DNA of 64,000 bases from Lentimonas sp002292345 (GTDB lineage: Bacteria; Verrucomicrobiota; Verrucomicrobiia; Opitutales; Coraliomargaritaceae): assembly GCA_964187655.1 (NCBI GenBank), contig CAXLMP010000007.1:1-64000 (forward strand), in the 5' to 3' direction. The notes below the pieces were generated by a model. It was not told the origin of the DNA, searched no databases, and saw only the letters and a program-made list of their open reading frames with translations. Below are positions 18,926-27,428 of the stretch, one piece after another; position 1 is the stretch's first letter, and every line of letters begins with the position of its first letter. Made by a program: the position numbers and the translations under genes.

Positions 18926-19466
18926 CGCGGCCTGAGGGAAGTGACGGTGAGACGTGGCGAAGTAGTTCGTCACGCAGATCACAATTGGAATTGGCGGCAT
19001 GGCTTTCGTGTTATGTTTTGCTGCCATGCAGCTTGTACCGTCAAAATTCGTGCACTAGCGATAGGACTGAGTAACGAATCACCGACCCAAGCATCCGAGA
19101 AGTAAAAGTGAGCGATTCAACTGGAGTCTTAGTCTACAAATTCAAGCTCAACAAACATTTGACGCTACTCTTATACTCCTACGATTCGTCTGAAATAAAT
19201 CGACTCACTTTTGGTAGTCATGAAAATTTTACAGGGACTTAAAGAAATACAAAAGAGCCTAACAAATCAGGATAGCCAATGACTTTCGCTGACGCTCATT
19301 CATTGCGACCTTAGACATTCGAGAAAATTCAAAATTAAGCGATCATTCTGTAAGTGAGCAAAGGCGATAGCATGCCACACCTAGATTCGGCTAGATCGCT
19401 TGGCTAATCTAGCCGTATAGCACCGCACTCGGTCTTCATCCAGAATACCCCATAAAGAGCACTACG
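18926..19466. other. Intergenic region, 541 bp, no gene recognised
   Basis: It lies between the convergent ends of dxs and a methyltransferase gene. No open frame with coding character and no RNA gene were recognised. The only clear structure is a perfect 9-bp stem at 19388-19415 (CGGCTAGAT / ATCTAGCCG, 10-nt loop) lacking a T tract. It could be a weak terminator for the leftward gene or a protein-binding palindrome. Confidence 0.5.
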
Positions 19467-20081
19467 CTACAACGAATCGCTCCCTGATCGCTTGCGCATC
19501 AGACAGACCTCTTCACTGCCGACAGGCCGGGCTGGGTAGCAATCCTGTGGTACCACGCGATCGATCGTCTCAAACGCCTCTCCGAACAACGTTTCGATTT
19601 CTTCGGCTGTGATTGGATGCGGCGGGCCATCGCCATCGTAGTCAGAAACGACGCGAAAGAAGACCGCAAGATACATACCGCCGGGCTTGAGCGCCTGCAG
19701 CACCGCTCTGACATAGGCCAAGCGTTGCGCAGGATCCAACGCACAGAGACACGTATGCTCTACCACCGCATCAAATTGCCCATGGAAGTTATCTGGTAAA
19801 TTCAAAAAGTCCGCCACCTCGAAGCGCTCGTCTCCAACTGCAGTAACGGCCAGCGCCTGTCGCACCGCCTTCGGCACAATATCCAGGCCGACCACCGAAG
19901 CACCCTGCTCCGCAAGCAAACGTACATCATGCCCTAAGCCACAGCCAGGCACTAACACCCGCCCACGAATCGGATGTTTCGCTAAAAACGCCCGCAGCGG
20001 CGGCGCAGCAATACCCTTATCCCATGGCGTATCATCATCTTCGTAAGCAGCATTCCAATCTTTAGGCATACTGGCATTCAT
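19467..20081 (-). CDS. Class I SAM-dependent methyltransferase (TPMT-like)
   Basis: About 204 aa. It opens with the family motif WNAAYEDDDTPWDKGIAAPPL, followed by the SAM-binding loop VLVPGCGLGHDVRLLAEQGA and motif II VVGLDIVP. FDAVVEHTCLCALDP and LKPGGMYLAVFF complete the Rossmann methyltransferase. This N-terminus is typical of thiopurine-methyltransferase-like proteins acting on small molecules; the substrate is unknown. Start 20081 (MNASMPKDW) is preferred, with 20069 as alternative. The frame's longer upstream extension crosses a palindromic repeat and is not credible. Confidence 0.82.
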   Translation of the reverse strand: MNASMPKDWNAAYEDDDTPWDKGIAAPPLRAFLAKHPIRGRVLVPGCGLGHDVRLLAEQGASVVGLDIVPKAVRQALAVTAVGDERFEVADFLNLPDNFHGQFDAVVEHTCLCALDPAQRLAYVRAVLQALKPGGMYLAVFFRVVSDYDGDGPPHPITAEEIETLFGEAFETIDRVVPQDCYPARPVGSEEVCLMRKRSGSDSL

Positions 20082-20155
20082 AGCAAAAACACCACGCCGA
20101 CAAAGTAATTCGCACATCAGAATCAGAAGTTCTAATGCATTCGCAATATAATGGA

Positions 20156-20216
20156 GCGAGGGCGACCCGCCCTCGTTGTAGATTGACCTAGGCGAGTCGC
20201 CCACACTCCGTTAACT
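20156..20216. repeat. Double palindrome (REP-like) between divergent genes
   Basis: Two hairpins lie side by side: CGAGGGCG-ACC-CGCCCTCG, a perfect 8-bp stem at 20157-20175, and GGCGA-G-TCGCC near 20192-20202, separated by TTGTAGATTGACCTA. The paired-palindrome design resembles repetitive extragenic palindromes. It lies in the leader region shared by the leftward methyltransferase and rightward ilvA. No second copy was found in this window. Confidence 0.5.
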
Positions 20217-20334
20217 GTTCATGACGGCGGAGCGTTTTTTCTGATGGCACCATTGCTGGTAAAACTCAATCGCTACATTCACCTGTAAATAAACCTCGCT
20301 TGCACACTTAACTAAAAAGCATTCAACTCTGCGC

Positions 20335-21858
20335 ATGGAATCGGAATCGCTCACACGCACCTTGCGTCAAGAAATACTCTTTGCCCGCCGTCGTGTCTAC
20401 GAAGTCGGACAAGCGACACCACTCGAATTGATTGAACTCGATGACCTATCTATCTTTGTCAAGCGAGAGGATTTATCGCCGATCCATGCCTACAAATGGC
20501 GCGGCGCCTACAATCGCATGGCCCAACTCACTGCCGACGAGCTCAAGGCAGGCGTTGTCACTGCATCTGCAGGTAATCACGCTCAGGGCGTCGCACTCGC
20601 CGCCCAAAAGCTAAGCACCAACGCAACGATCTTTATGCCTCTGGCGACGCCGCGTATGAAACAATTCGCAGTCAAGCAGCACGGCGGGGACAATGTCGAA
20701 ATCCGCTTGACTGGCGACACCTACGATGTCGCCAGTCAAGCTGCGCATACCTATGCCAAAGAGCAAAACTTAACCTACATCCACGCCTACGACGATCTCG
20801 CTGTGATTGCTGGACAAGGCACTCTTGCTGACGAAATCGTGATGTCCGGCAAAGGTCCCTTCGACATCGCTTTTTTACAAGTGGGCGGTGGTGGTATGGC
20901 CGCAGCCACCGCGACTTGGCTGAAAATAAATTCGCCAGATATCCACATCGTCGGAGTCGAAGGCGTCGAACAAGCCTCTATGGCCGCTGCGATCAAAGCA
21001 GGCCATCCCGTCGCTCTAGATAAGGTAGATATTTTTTGTGATGGCACAGCCGTGCGCCAAGTCGGCAAACTCACCCATGAAATCTGCGCCGAAATGATCG
21101 ATGAATGGATGACTGTCAGTAACGATGAGGTGTCCGCGGCGATTCAATTCTTATGGGAAAATCTACGCTGCATCCCTGAGCCCTCTGGCGCAATGGGTGT
21201 CGCCGCTATACTCAAACGCCGACAGTCCCTTGCAGGCAAGCGCGTGCTGTGTGTACTTTGCGGTGCCAATATGGACTTTGAACAACTCGCCAGTATCGCA
21301 CGGCGATCGGCAGTCGGAGCCTCCCGCCGCCGTTTCTTACAAGTTCAGATCAAGGAAACCGCGGGCGCTATGTATGGACTCCTCGAAGCGCTGCCCGACA
21401 CCGTCAATATCGTTGATTTTCAATACGGTAAAACCGATGCTGCAGCGGCCACCCCAGTGATCGGATTCGACGTCTCGACGATGCAGTTTGAAGTACTAAA
21501 AAACTCACTATGCGACGCTGACTTTCTATTCACTGAAGTTACTTCAGAGCCGGACGTGGCGTTCCGCCTGATACACTATGAATCGAAGCTACTACTCACA
21601 CCTTACTTCATTACGCTGGAGTTCCATGAGCGCCCAGGCGCATTAGCCGACTTTTTGCGCGCTGTTAGCCCACATGCGAATTTATGCTATTTCAATTACG
21701 TCTATTCAGGCGAACGCGTCGGCCGCGCACTGCTCGGATTCGAATTCGACAGTACAGAGCAGCACAATCAATTTACTCAAGTGCTCGACTCAGCCAAAGA
21801 CGCCTACCGATCTTATGAGCGCGTCACCGATGCAACACTAACACGCATTCTCGGGTAA
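20335..21858 (+). CDS. ilvA: Threonine ammonia-lyase (threonine dehydratase), biosynthetic type
   Basis: 507 aa. This PLP enzyme converts threonine to 2-oxobutanoate, the entry to isoleucine synthesis. The PLP lysine is Lys54 in SPIHAYKWRGAYNRM. SAGNHAQGVALAA and the glycine-rich VGGGGMAAATATW bind substrate and phosphate. Two C-terminal ACT-like regulatory domains are present (FLQVQIKETAGAMYGLLEA and FITLEFHERPGALADFLRAV), which mark the isoleucine-feedback-inhibited biosynthetic form, not the short catabolic TdcB type. It is followed 17 bp later by a transporter gene. Confidence 0.95.
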   Translation: MESESLTRTLRQEILFARRRVYEVGQATPLELIELDDLSIFVKREDLSPIHAYKWRGAYNRMAQLTADELKAGVVTASAGNHAQGVALAAQKLSTNATIFMPLATPRMKQFAVKQHGGDNVEIRLTGDTYDVASQAAHTYAKEQNLTYIHAYDDLAVIAGQGTLADEIVMSGKGPFDIAFLQVGGGGMAAATATWLKINSPDIHIVGVEGVEQASMAAAIKAGHPVALDKVDIFCDGTAVRQVGKLTHEICAEMIDEWMTVSNDEVSAAIQFLWENLRCIPEPSGAMGVAAILKRRQSLAGKRVLCVLCGANMDFEQLASIARRSAVGASRRRFLQVQIKETAGAMYGLLEALPDTVNIVDFQYGKTDAAAATPVIGFDVSTMQFEVLKNSLCDADFLFTEVTSEPDVAFRLIHYESKLLLTPYFITLEFHERPGALADFLRAVSPHANLCYFNYVYSGERVGRALLGFEFDSTEQHNQFTQVLDSAKDAYRSYERVTDATLTRILG

Positions 21859-21875
21859 GAATAACGACCACAAGA

Positions 21876-22826
21876 ATGAATACCACACAACTCGTCTTCT
21901 CGGCAGTCCTACCTATCTTTTTTGTAATCGGAGCAGGCGCTCTGGCACGTCGACTCGGTTGGCTCGATACCGAAGCCGACCGCAGCCTAATGACTGTGGT
22001 CGTCAACCTGCTCTACCCTGCACTCATTTTTAGTTTCATTCTAGGCAACGATGCACTGCGCCAACCTTCGAATTTAATCCTACCACCACTCGTTGGCCTG
22101 ACCACCGTGATCGGCGGATTTGCGCTGGCGATGCTAGTCGCGCGCAAGTTTAAGATCGGCAACCAGAAAGAGTGCCGCACCTTTGCCTTTACCACTGGCA
22201 TCTACAACTACGGCTACTTCCCCGTACCGATTATCGCGCTGCTATTCGATCGTGAAACCACTGGAGTGCTCCTAGTACATAATCTCGGCGTCGAAGTCGC
22301 GATGTGGGTACTCGGCGTCGGCTTCATACTCTCGCGTAACGATCCTAAATCCATTTGGAAACGCGTCTTTAGCGGCCCAGTGATTGCTATACTCATCGCG
22401 GTGCCAATGAACTATTTCAAAATCGATCAACATCTCCCAAACTCCGCCCTAGAGACGGTCAACCTGCTCGGACAATGCGCGATCCCGCTCGGACTGCTCT
22501 TGATCGGCGCGACTTTCGTGGATTTGGCAAAAGAGATGAAGATCAGCAGTCGCCTAAAGATCCCAATCACCGCATCGGTGTTGCGGCTCGGCATCCTCCC
22601 CGCTGCCTTTCTGTTTATCGCATTCATACTACCACTCTCAACAGAGCTCAAATGCGTGATCGCCGTGCAAGCTGCGATGCCTTGCGGTGTCTTTCCGATT
22701 GTACTTGCCCGCCACTTCGACGGCTCCGCGGAAGTCGCACTGAAAGTCGTACTCGGCACCACTATGATCAGTTTTCTGACGATTCCACTCTGGATCGCAA
22801 TTGGCATAAAGCTGCTCGACCTTTAA
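21876..22826 (+). CDS. AEC family transporter (auxin efflux carrier-like permease)
   Basis: 316 aa with about ten hydrophobic helices. The opening FSAVLPIFFVIGAGALARRLGWL and the mid-protein NYGYFPVPIIALLFD are characteristic of the AEC family. The C-terminal bundle has LGQCAIPLGLLLIGATFVDLA and AAMPCGVFPIVLARHF. Bacterial members export or exchange organic acids such as malate; the substrate is unknown. It is 17 bp downstream of ilvA and probably co-transcribed, which might hint at amino acid or keto acid export, an inference only. Confidence 0.85.
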   Translation: MNTTQLVFSAVLPIFFVIGAGALARRLGWLDTEADRSLMTVVVNLLYPALIFSFILGNDALRQPSNLILPPLVGLTTVIGGFALAMLVARKFKIGNQKECRTFAFTTGIYNYGYFPVPIIALLFDRETTGVLLVHNLGVEVAMWVLGVGFILSRNDPKSIWKRVFSGPVIAILIAVPMNYFKIDQHLPNSALETVNLLGQCAIPLGLLLIGATFVDLAKEMKISSRLKIPITASVLRLGILPAAFLFIAFILPLSTELKCVIAVQAAMPCGVFPIVLARHFDGSAEVALKVVLGTTMISFLTIPLWIAIGIKLLDL

Positions 22827-22843
22827 ATTGTTCACGCCGTTAC

Positions 22844-22907
22844 ACAGACATTCTTGTCTGTCTTGGTTAACTCAGACCTCAAGTCTCCCACCTCCCACCT
22901 CCCACCT
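22844..22907. repeat. Short hairpin and triple heptamer repeat before the SIS gene
   Basis: A 7-bp perfect stem with a TTCT loop (ACAGACA-TTCT-TGTCTGT, 22844-22861) is followed by three tandem copies of CCCACCT at 22887-22907. The hairpin may be a small dispersed repeat. The heptamer run ends 9 bp before the start codon, in the position where a ribosome-binding site would be. Confidence 0.45.
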
Positions 22908-22916
22908 CTTAGTCAA

Positions 22917-23642
22917 ATGAGCCTCTCAGATTATTTTTTCGAAACCAGCAACGCGCTCCAAGCAAAAGTACGCCACAATAATGCCAAGACACTTCGCACA
23001 GTCGGTAAACTCATTGCCGACTCCATCGCCGCCGACGGCGTGCTGCACACTTTCGGCAGTGGACACTCACAAATTCTCGCCGCTGAAATCGAACGCCGCG
23101 CTGGTGGACTCGTGCCCGTTAGTAGCATCATTGATCCCGCCGATGGTTGGCCCGAACAAATCCCTGGCTATGGCGCGCGCCTGTTCCAACGTTATGCATT
23201 TCAATATGCTGTGCAACCAGCAGATGTCGTGATCGTCATTTCGAATTCAGGTCGCAATGCCAGTCCGATCGAAGTCGCGATGGAAGCCAAGGCCGCAGGG
23301 CTACACGTGGTCGTGCTCACATCTTTGGAGATGTCGAAAGCGACAACCTCCCGCCACCCCTCTGGCAAAAAGCTCTACGAACTCGGCGACTACGTCTTGG
23401 ACAACGGTGGCGAACCAGGCGATGCGGCACTCGATGCCCCTGGCTTTGCCTACAAAGTCGGTCCCACTTCTACAATGAGTGGCGCACTGTTACTCAATCT
23501 ACTCTCAATGGAAATTATCGAGCAACTCATCGCCAATGGCGTCACACCACCGACCTACGTCAGCCAAAATGCCGATGGCGGCGCAGAGCACAACGAAGCC
23601 TTGGCACAGAAATATCGCCACCGCATTCGTCGACCGATTTAG
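22917..23642 (+). CDS. SIS-domain protein (sugar isomerase domain, UPF0309-like)
   Basis: 241 aa. A single SIS phosphosugar-binding domain: LHTFGSGHSQILAAEIERRAGG, then PADVVIVISNSGRNASPIEVAMEAKAAG and KVGPTSTMSGALLLNLLSMEI. The DGWPEQIPGYGARLF insert and the C-terminal PTYVSQNADGGAEHNEALAQ are typical of the UPF0309/YfeU-like group, near N-acetylmuramic-acid-6-phosphate etherase and GmhA-type isomerases. It probably binds or isomerises an amino-sugar phosphate. The ATG at 22917 (MSLSDYFFETSNALQ) is chosen over an earlier in-frame ATG whose extension crosses repeats. Confidence 0.82.
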   Translation: MSLSDYFFETSNALQAKVRHNNAKTLRTVGKLIADSIAADGVLHTFGSGHSQILAAEIERRAGGLVPVSSIIDPADGWPEQIPGYGARLFQRYAFQYAVQPADVVIVISNSGRNASPIEVAMEAKAAGLHVVVLTSLEMSKATTSRHPSGKKLYELGDYVLDNGGEPGDAALDAPGFAYKVGPTSTMSGALLLNLLSMEIIEQLIANGVTPPTYVSQNADGGAEHNEALAQKYRHRIRRPI

Positions 23643-23961
23643 AAGCGCAGGGTCATTGATTTTTCGTAAGGGCCTTGCTTGTTATTCTGCCCTTGGGTGT
23701 GAAAACCGCTTCATTTTTTGGGCTCGTCTATAATGTGCGGTCACAAGCGAGCTGTCTCTAAGATACATAGCAGAAGAAGTGACATTCAATCTAACTGCGG
23801 CCAACGAGGACGAGTCCACCCATTATAAATGAGCGAATCGCCTTTGGCATTGCTGTTCGAGAAAGTCACCAAGTAAACCCCTTCATTCTGATAACTTCCA
23901 CTCCAGTCCAAAGTCGCGTGGTGTGATGCTCTTTTACGCGAGCACTCCATGCATCGCACCG
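23643..23961. other. Intergenic region, 319 bp
   Basis: It lies between the convergent SIS and exbD genes. No terminator with a clear stem was seen. The right half contains the possible coding remnant listed separately at 23786-23950. The left half shows nothing recognisable. Confidence 0.4.
23786..23950 (-). pseudogene. Possible gene remnant, 54 codons
   Basis: A short leftward frame from an ATG at 23950 to a stop at 23786 encodes a peptide containing ATLDWSGSYQNEGVYLVTFS and NGWTRPRWPQLD. The aromatic and glycine pattern resembles the last strands of a beta-sandwich domain and not a random frame, so it may be the decayed end of a larger secreted protein. It is also compatible with a chance open frame. 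No ribosome-binding site is seen. Confidence 0.25.
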
Positions 23962-24360
23962 CTAACGTGACTGTAAACGTATCTTGTTAAGCTTATTACT
24001 GCGGCACACATCCATGACAGTGGTGACGTGTTTAAGCGGCACCTCCTCATCAGCGACCAGCAAAATGGGCAGGTCTGGCGTCAATTCGCCTGCCAGTTTG
24101 ATCGCCTCCTCGAACTGAGGCATCTCAATCAATTGATTATTGAGATAGATCTCTCCTAACGGACTGAGCGCAATCGTAATCTGTTCCTTCACTTCATTCT
24201 TACCCGCGGTTTTGATTTCGGGCACTGTAATATTCAATGCACTAATCTGTTTAAACTGCATCGTCACCATAAAGAAGAAAAGTAATACGGTAAGCACATC
24301 GACCAACGGCACGATATTGATCGAAGGGTTGCGACGTCTATGTGACACTAGGCTGCTCAT
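23962..24360 (-). CDS. exbD: ExbD/TolR family biopolymer transport protein
   Basis: 132 aa. A short cytoplasmic N-terminus (SSLVSHRRRNPSINIVPLVD) leads to one membrane helix with the essential proton-path aspartate at Asp21 (VPLVDVLTVLLFFFMV), then a periplasmic domain ending KHVTTVMDVCRSNKLNKIRL. It forms a proton-driven motor with ExbB. The exbB gene is directly upstream (31-bp gap). No tonB gene follows: the next gene is convergent. It may serve an unlinked TonB or a TolA-like partner. Confidence 0.9.
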   Translation of the reverse strand: MSSLVSHRRRNPSINIVPLVDVLTVLLFFFMVTMQFKQISALNITVPEIKTAGKNEVKEQITIALSPLGEIYLNNQLIEMPQFEEAIKLAGELTPDLPILLVADEEVPLKHVTTVMDVCRSNKLNKIRLQSR

Positions 24361-24391
24361 CGTCTGTTATATTAATCTTTGCAAAAAGTTT

Positions 24392-24967
24392 CTACGCCTG
24401 TGGGCGTTCACGCGCGAGTTCAGTCAAACACTGGACACCGACGCTAATGCGTGCGGCGAGTAGCTCAACACGACGCAACAAATACGCGTGTGCGGCTAAA
24501 GTTGGAATCGCAATAGCGAGTCCCAGAATCGTCGTATTCAAGGCCAACGCGATGCCACCGATAAAAGCACTCGGATCAACCAGTCCACTGTCGGCAAAGA
24601 AATTACCAAACACCTCAGTCAAACCGGTCACCGTTCCCAACAAGCCCAACAGCGGCGCGGCACCAATCACGACTTCGAGTAGAAACAAGCCACGCTCCAT
24701 ACGGCTCACCTCTAAGCGAGCAAAGGCATTGAGCGCTTCTGGATCTGGATGACGGTCGCGATAAAAACTAATAATACGCCCAGTGACCGAACCCAGATTC
24801 GACTCAACCTTATCCAAATCCCCTGCCACAAAGGCATCCACCATTTGTTGCGGGATGACACTGGAGCTGCGTAGCGCAATCAATCGCTCAACCGTTATAA
24901 AAACCGCGGTAAAGGAGCACAGAGCCAAAGGGTAAAGAAAGATGCCAGAGTTCGTCAGTAAATCCAT
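24392..24967 (-). CDS. exbB: MotA/TolQ/ExbB proton channel family protein
   Basis: 191 aa with three helices: an N-terminal one (GIFLYPLALCSFTAVFITVE) and two C-terminal ones, LLEVVIGAAPLLGLLGTVTG and ALALNTTILGLAIAIPTLAAH. The APLLGLLGTVTGL motif is the family hallmark. It precedes exbD on the same strand as a two-gene operon. Together they convert proton flow into force for an outer-membrane process; whether TonB-, Tol- or transport-related is not decided by sequence. Confidence 0.9.
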   Translation of the reverse strand: MDLLTNSGIFLYPLALCSFTAVFITVERLIALRSSSVIPQQMVDAFVAGDLDKVESNLGSVTGRIISFYRDRHPDPEALNAFARLEVSRMERGLFLLEVVIGAAPLLGLLGTVTGLTEVFGNFFADSGLVDPSAFIGGIALALNTTILGLAIAIPTLAAHAYLLRRVELLAARISVGVQCLTELARERPQA

Positions 24968-24992
24968 AAAGAAGAAAGATGGAGCTAATATG

Positions 24993-25024
24993 AAAAAGGC
25001 GCAACCGTTTAGGTTACGCCTTTT
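24993..25024 (-). terminator. Intrinsic terminator after leuD
   Basis: Reading leftward, AGGCGTAAC / GTTGCGCCT forms a 9-bp stem with one G-U pair, followed by five T residues. The other strand also has a T run, so it could work both ways. On this strand it closes leuC-leuD ahead of exbB. Confidence 0.8.
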
Positions 25025-25054
25025 GCCAGAAAAGAAGTATTAAAGTAAACGCTC

Positions 25055-25657
25055 CTAAGCCTGCATGTAAGGGAGATTATCCGTCACTTTAGTTACATCT
25101 GCAGCACCTTGAAGCAGCTCATCGAGTGGATCATATGTACCATTGAGCAAACTCTCGCGAGCACCCGCTTTAATGTCGCACTGAATGAACTCGTCATCGA
25201 ACCAGACCTTATGGTCTTCCACATCGATGGTGATCTCCAGATCAGGATTGCGATCAATCGCGTCTGCAAGAATCTGACGATCTGCGTCGGCTGCGATCAC
25301 GCAAACAACGCCGAGGTTAGTCGAATTACCGAAAAAGATCTCAGCAAAGCTACCTGCGATCACCGCATTGTAGCCTGCACGGAGGATCGACTGCGGTGCG
25401 TGCTCACGCGAACTGCCGCAACCAAAGTTGTTGCCGCTCAAGAGCACTGTTGCATTCGCAAAGCGAGGATCGTTGAGGTTATGCTGCTTATCTTCGCCTG
25501 ATTCAGTCTTGCGCACATCATAGAAGAGATACTCACCGAGGCCATCGAAAGTAATGCACTTCATAAAGCGAGCAGGAATAATACGGTCTGTATCGATATC
25601 GTCGCCAGGGACGTATACGCCCTTACCAGTAACTTGTTTGATCGGATTAGATGCCAT
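25055..25657 (-). CDS. leuD: 3-isopropylmalate dehydratase small subunit
   Basis: 200 aa. It is the swivelling domain of isopropylmalate isomerase, which with LeuC interconverts 2- and 3-isopropylmalate in leucine synthesis. Typical motifs are GDDIDTDRIIPARFM near the N-terminus, GNNFGCGSSREHAPQSI in the substrate loop and SFAEIFFGNSTNLGV. The start MASNPIKQVTGKGVYVPG at 25657 fits the family. The frame extends upstream through a hairpin-rich spacer, which is rejected. The gene follows leuC by 136 bp. Confidence 0.95.
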   Translation of the reverse strand: MASNPIKQVTGKGVYVPGDDIDTDRIIPARFMKCITFDGLGEYLFYDVRKTESGEDKQHNLNDPRFANATVLLSGNNFGCGSSREHAPQSILRAGYNAVIAGSFAEIFFGNSTNLGVVCVIAADADRQILADAIDRNPDLEITIDVEDHKVWFDDEFIQCDIKAGARESLLNGTYDPLDELLQGAADVTKVTDNLPYMQA

Positions 25658-25702
25658 GATTTTTAAAATTTTTAACGTAGCGCGAATAACGCGGAGATGG
25701 TG

Positions 25703-25755
25703 AACCGTCTGCGGTTTGCCCCGAAGGGGTGACTGAAACGGGTGCCCTCTAGGGC
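25703..25755. repeat. Three consecutive hairpins in the leuC-leuD spacer
   Basis: AACCG-TCTG-CGGTT (25703-25716), CCCC-GAA-GGGG (25719-25729; on the mRNA strand it reads CCCC-TTC-GGGG) and the palindrome GCCCTCTAGGGC (25744-25755, one central mismatch) lie in a row inside the 136-bp spacer between leuC and leuD. They could be a repetitive palindromic element, an RNA-stability element, or a device setting the LeuC:LeuD ratio. Confidence 0.55.
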
Positions 25756-25793
25756 GTTGAAGGAACAATTAAAATGTATGAATTAAGATGAGA

Positions 25794-27209
25794 TTAACCC
25801 GCGACCGTGAATACGTCGCGTGCGTCGGAGACCACACCAGTAATCGCAGCTGCTGCAACCATGAGTGGGCTCATGAGCATCGTGCGGCCAGTCGGACTGC
25901 CTTGGCGGCCCTTGAAATTACGATTTGAGGAACTCGCGCAAAGCTGATCACCGATCAACTTGTCCGGGTTCATCGCCAAGCACATCGAGCAACCCGCGGC
26001 GCGCCATTCGAAGCCAGCTTCGATGAAGATTTTATCGAGCCCAAGCCCTTCAGCAATTTTTGCGACGACCTGTGAGCCAGGAACAATGATCGCTTGCACA
26101 CCGTCAGCAACCTTGTGACCCTTCACATACTGTGCAACTTCTTGGAAGTCAGAAAGACGACCGTTGGTGCAAGAACCGATGAATGCGACGTCGATCTTCT
26201 TGCCCTTCATCGGACTGCCACCTTCGAATTTCATGTATTCGAGGGCTTCAGTGATCGAAGCACGGTCTGATTCGGTTGCACCTTCTGCAACTGTTGGGAT
26301 ATTCTCAGTAATGCCAACGCCCTGCGCTGGAGTGATTCCCCATGTGACTGTTGGTGGAATGTCAGCCGCATCGATATTGACCACATCGTCAAACTCACAG
26401 CCCTCATCGGAAGCAAACGACTTCCATTCCTGCACTGCAGTGTCCCATGCATCCCCTGTTGGTGAGTATGGACGGCCCCTGAGATATTCGAAAGTGACTT
26501 CGTCTGGATTCACATATCCGACACGTGCACCGCCCTCGATGGACATGTTGCACACCGTCATACGCTCTTCCATAGTAAAGCTCTCAACAGTCGAACCCGC
26601 ATACTCGTATGCGTAACCTGTGCCACCTTGAGTACCAAGCTGACGAATGATATGCAGAATAACGTCCTTGGCGTAAACACCTGGAGCCAAATCACCGTTC
26701 ACGTTGATACGGCGAACCTTCAACTTATTCAACGCGATCGACTGGGTCGCAAGCACATCACGCACTTGACTAGTGCCGATACCGAACGCAATCGCACCGA
26801 ATGCACCATGCGTCGCCGTATGCGAATCACCACAAGCAATGGTCGTGCCTGGCTGTGTGATACCTTGCTCTGGACCGACGATATGAACAACTCCCTGCTT
26901 ACCAGTGTTGGTGTCAAAGAAAGTGACGTTGTTTTCCACACAATTGTTACGTAGCTCCTCAATCATACCCTGTGCGAGCGGATCACTGTAAGGTTCGACT
27001 GATTCATTGGTCGGCACAATGTGGTCGACCGTCGCGAATGTGCGGTGCGGGTATTGTACCTTCAGATCTTTGTCTCGCAGCATACCGAAAGCCTGCGGAC
27101 TCGTCACCTCATGAATTAGGTGTGTACCGATCAATAATTGCGTCTGTCCGTTTGCCAACTGGCGAACGGCGTGTGCATCCCATACTTTTTCAAATAAGCT
27201 TTTGCTCAT
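25794..27209 (-). CDS. leuC: 3-isopropylmalate dehydratase large subunit
   Basis: 471 aa. The aconitase-family catalytic subunit holds a 4Fe-4S cluster. Cluster cysteines are seen in FIGSCTNGRLSDF and AAGCSMCLAMNPD. Other hallmarks are the opening TLFEKVWDAH-like SLFEKVWDAHAV, the GDSHTATHGAFGAIAFGIG loop and SSNRNFKGRQGSPTGRTML near the end. It is first in the operon with leuD. A GAGGAC purine stretch lies eight bases before the ATG, one of the clearer ribosome-binding sites in the window. leuA and leuB are not here. Confidence 0.96.
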   Translation of the reverse strand: MSKSLFEKVWDAHAVRQLANGQTQLLIGTHLIHEVTSPQAFGMLRDKDLKVQYPHRTFATVDHIVPTNESVEPYSDPLAQGMIEELRNNCVENNVTFFDTNTGKQGVVHIVGPEQGITQPGTTIACGDSHTATHGAFGAIAFGIGTSQVRDVLATQSIALNKLKVRRINVNGDLAPGVYAKDVILHIIRQLGTQGGTGYAYEYAGSTVESFTMEERMTVCNMSIEGGARVGYVNPDEVTFEYLRGRPYSPTGDAWDTAVQEWKSFASDEGCEFDDVVNIDAADIPPTVTWGITPAQGVGITENIPTVAEGATESDRASITEALEYMKFEGGSPMKGKKIDVAFIGSCTNGRLSDFQEVAQYVKGHKVADGVQAIIVPGSQVVAKIAEGLGLDKIFIEAGFEWRAAGCSMCLAMNPDKLIGDQLCASSSNRNFKGRQGSPTGRTMLMSPLMVAAAAITGVVSDARDVFTVAG

Positions 27210-27373
27210 AATAGTGTCCTCATCAGGAGGGTTAATCTCAAAAGCGTCTCAATAAGGATACCTTTCTATGGTCTGGCAACCGCAAAGAAACATTTTGATT
27301 ATTCTGCTACAGCCATGACCACACCATACTTCTGCGCTAAGACTAAAGCTAAGAGCCCTAATCTAAATAGACA

Positions 27374-27405
27374 AAAAAACCCGCAGCCTAAACTGCGGGT
27401 TTTTG
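27374..27405 (-). terminator. Intrinsic terminator after the HU gene
   Basis: ACCCGCAG / CTGCGGGT stem with a short AT-rich loop, flanked by A and T runs, so it can act on both strands. Leftward it ends the HU transcript, and it is followed by seven T residues on that strand. Confidence 0.88.
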
Positions 27406-27428
27406 AAAAACTTAATTTAGGGGTAAAA

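Noticed and set aside
22887..22907. CCCACCT triplet repeat as a CRISPR-like or regulatory array
   Set aside because: Units are 7 bp with no spacers and just three copies; simple slippage is the likeliest origin.
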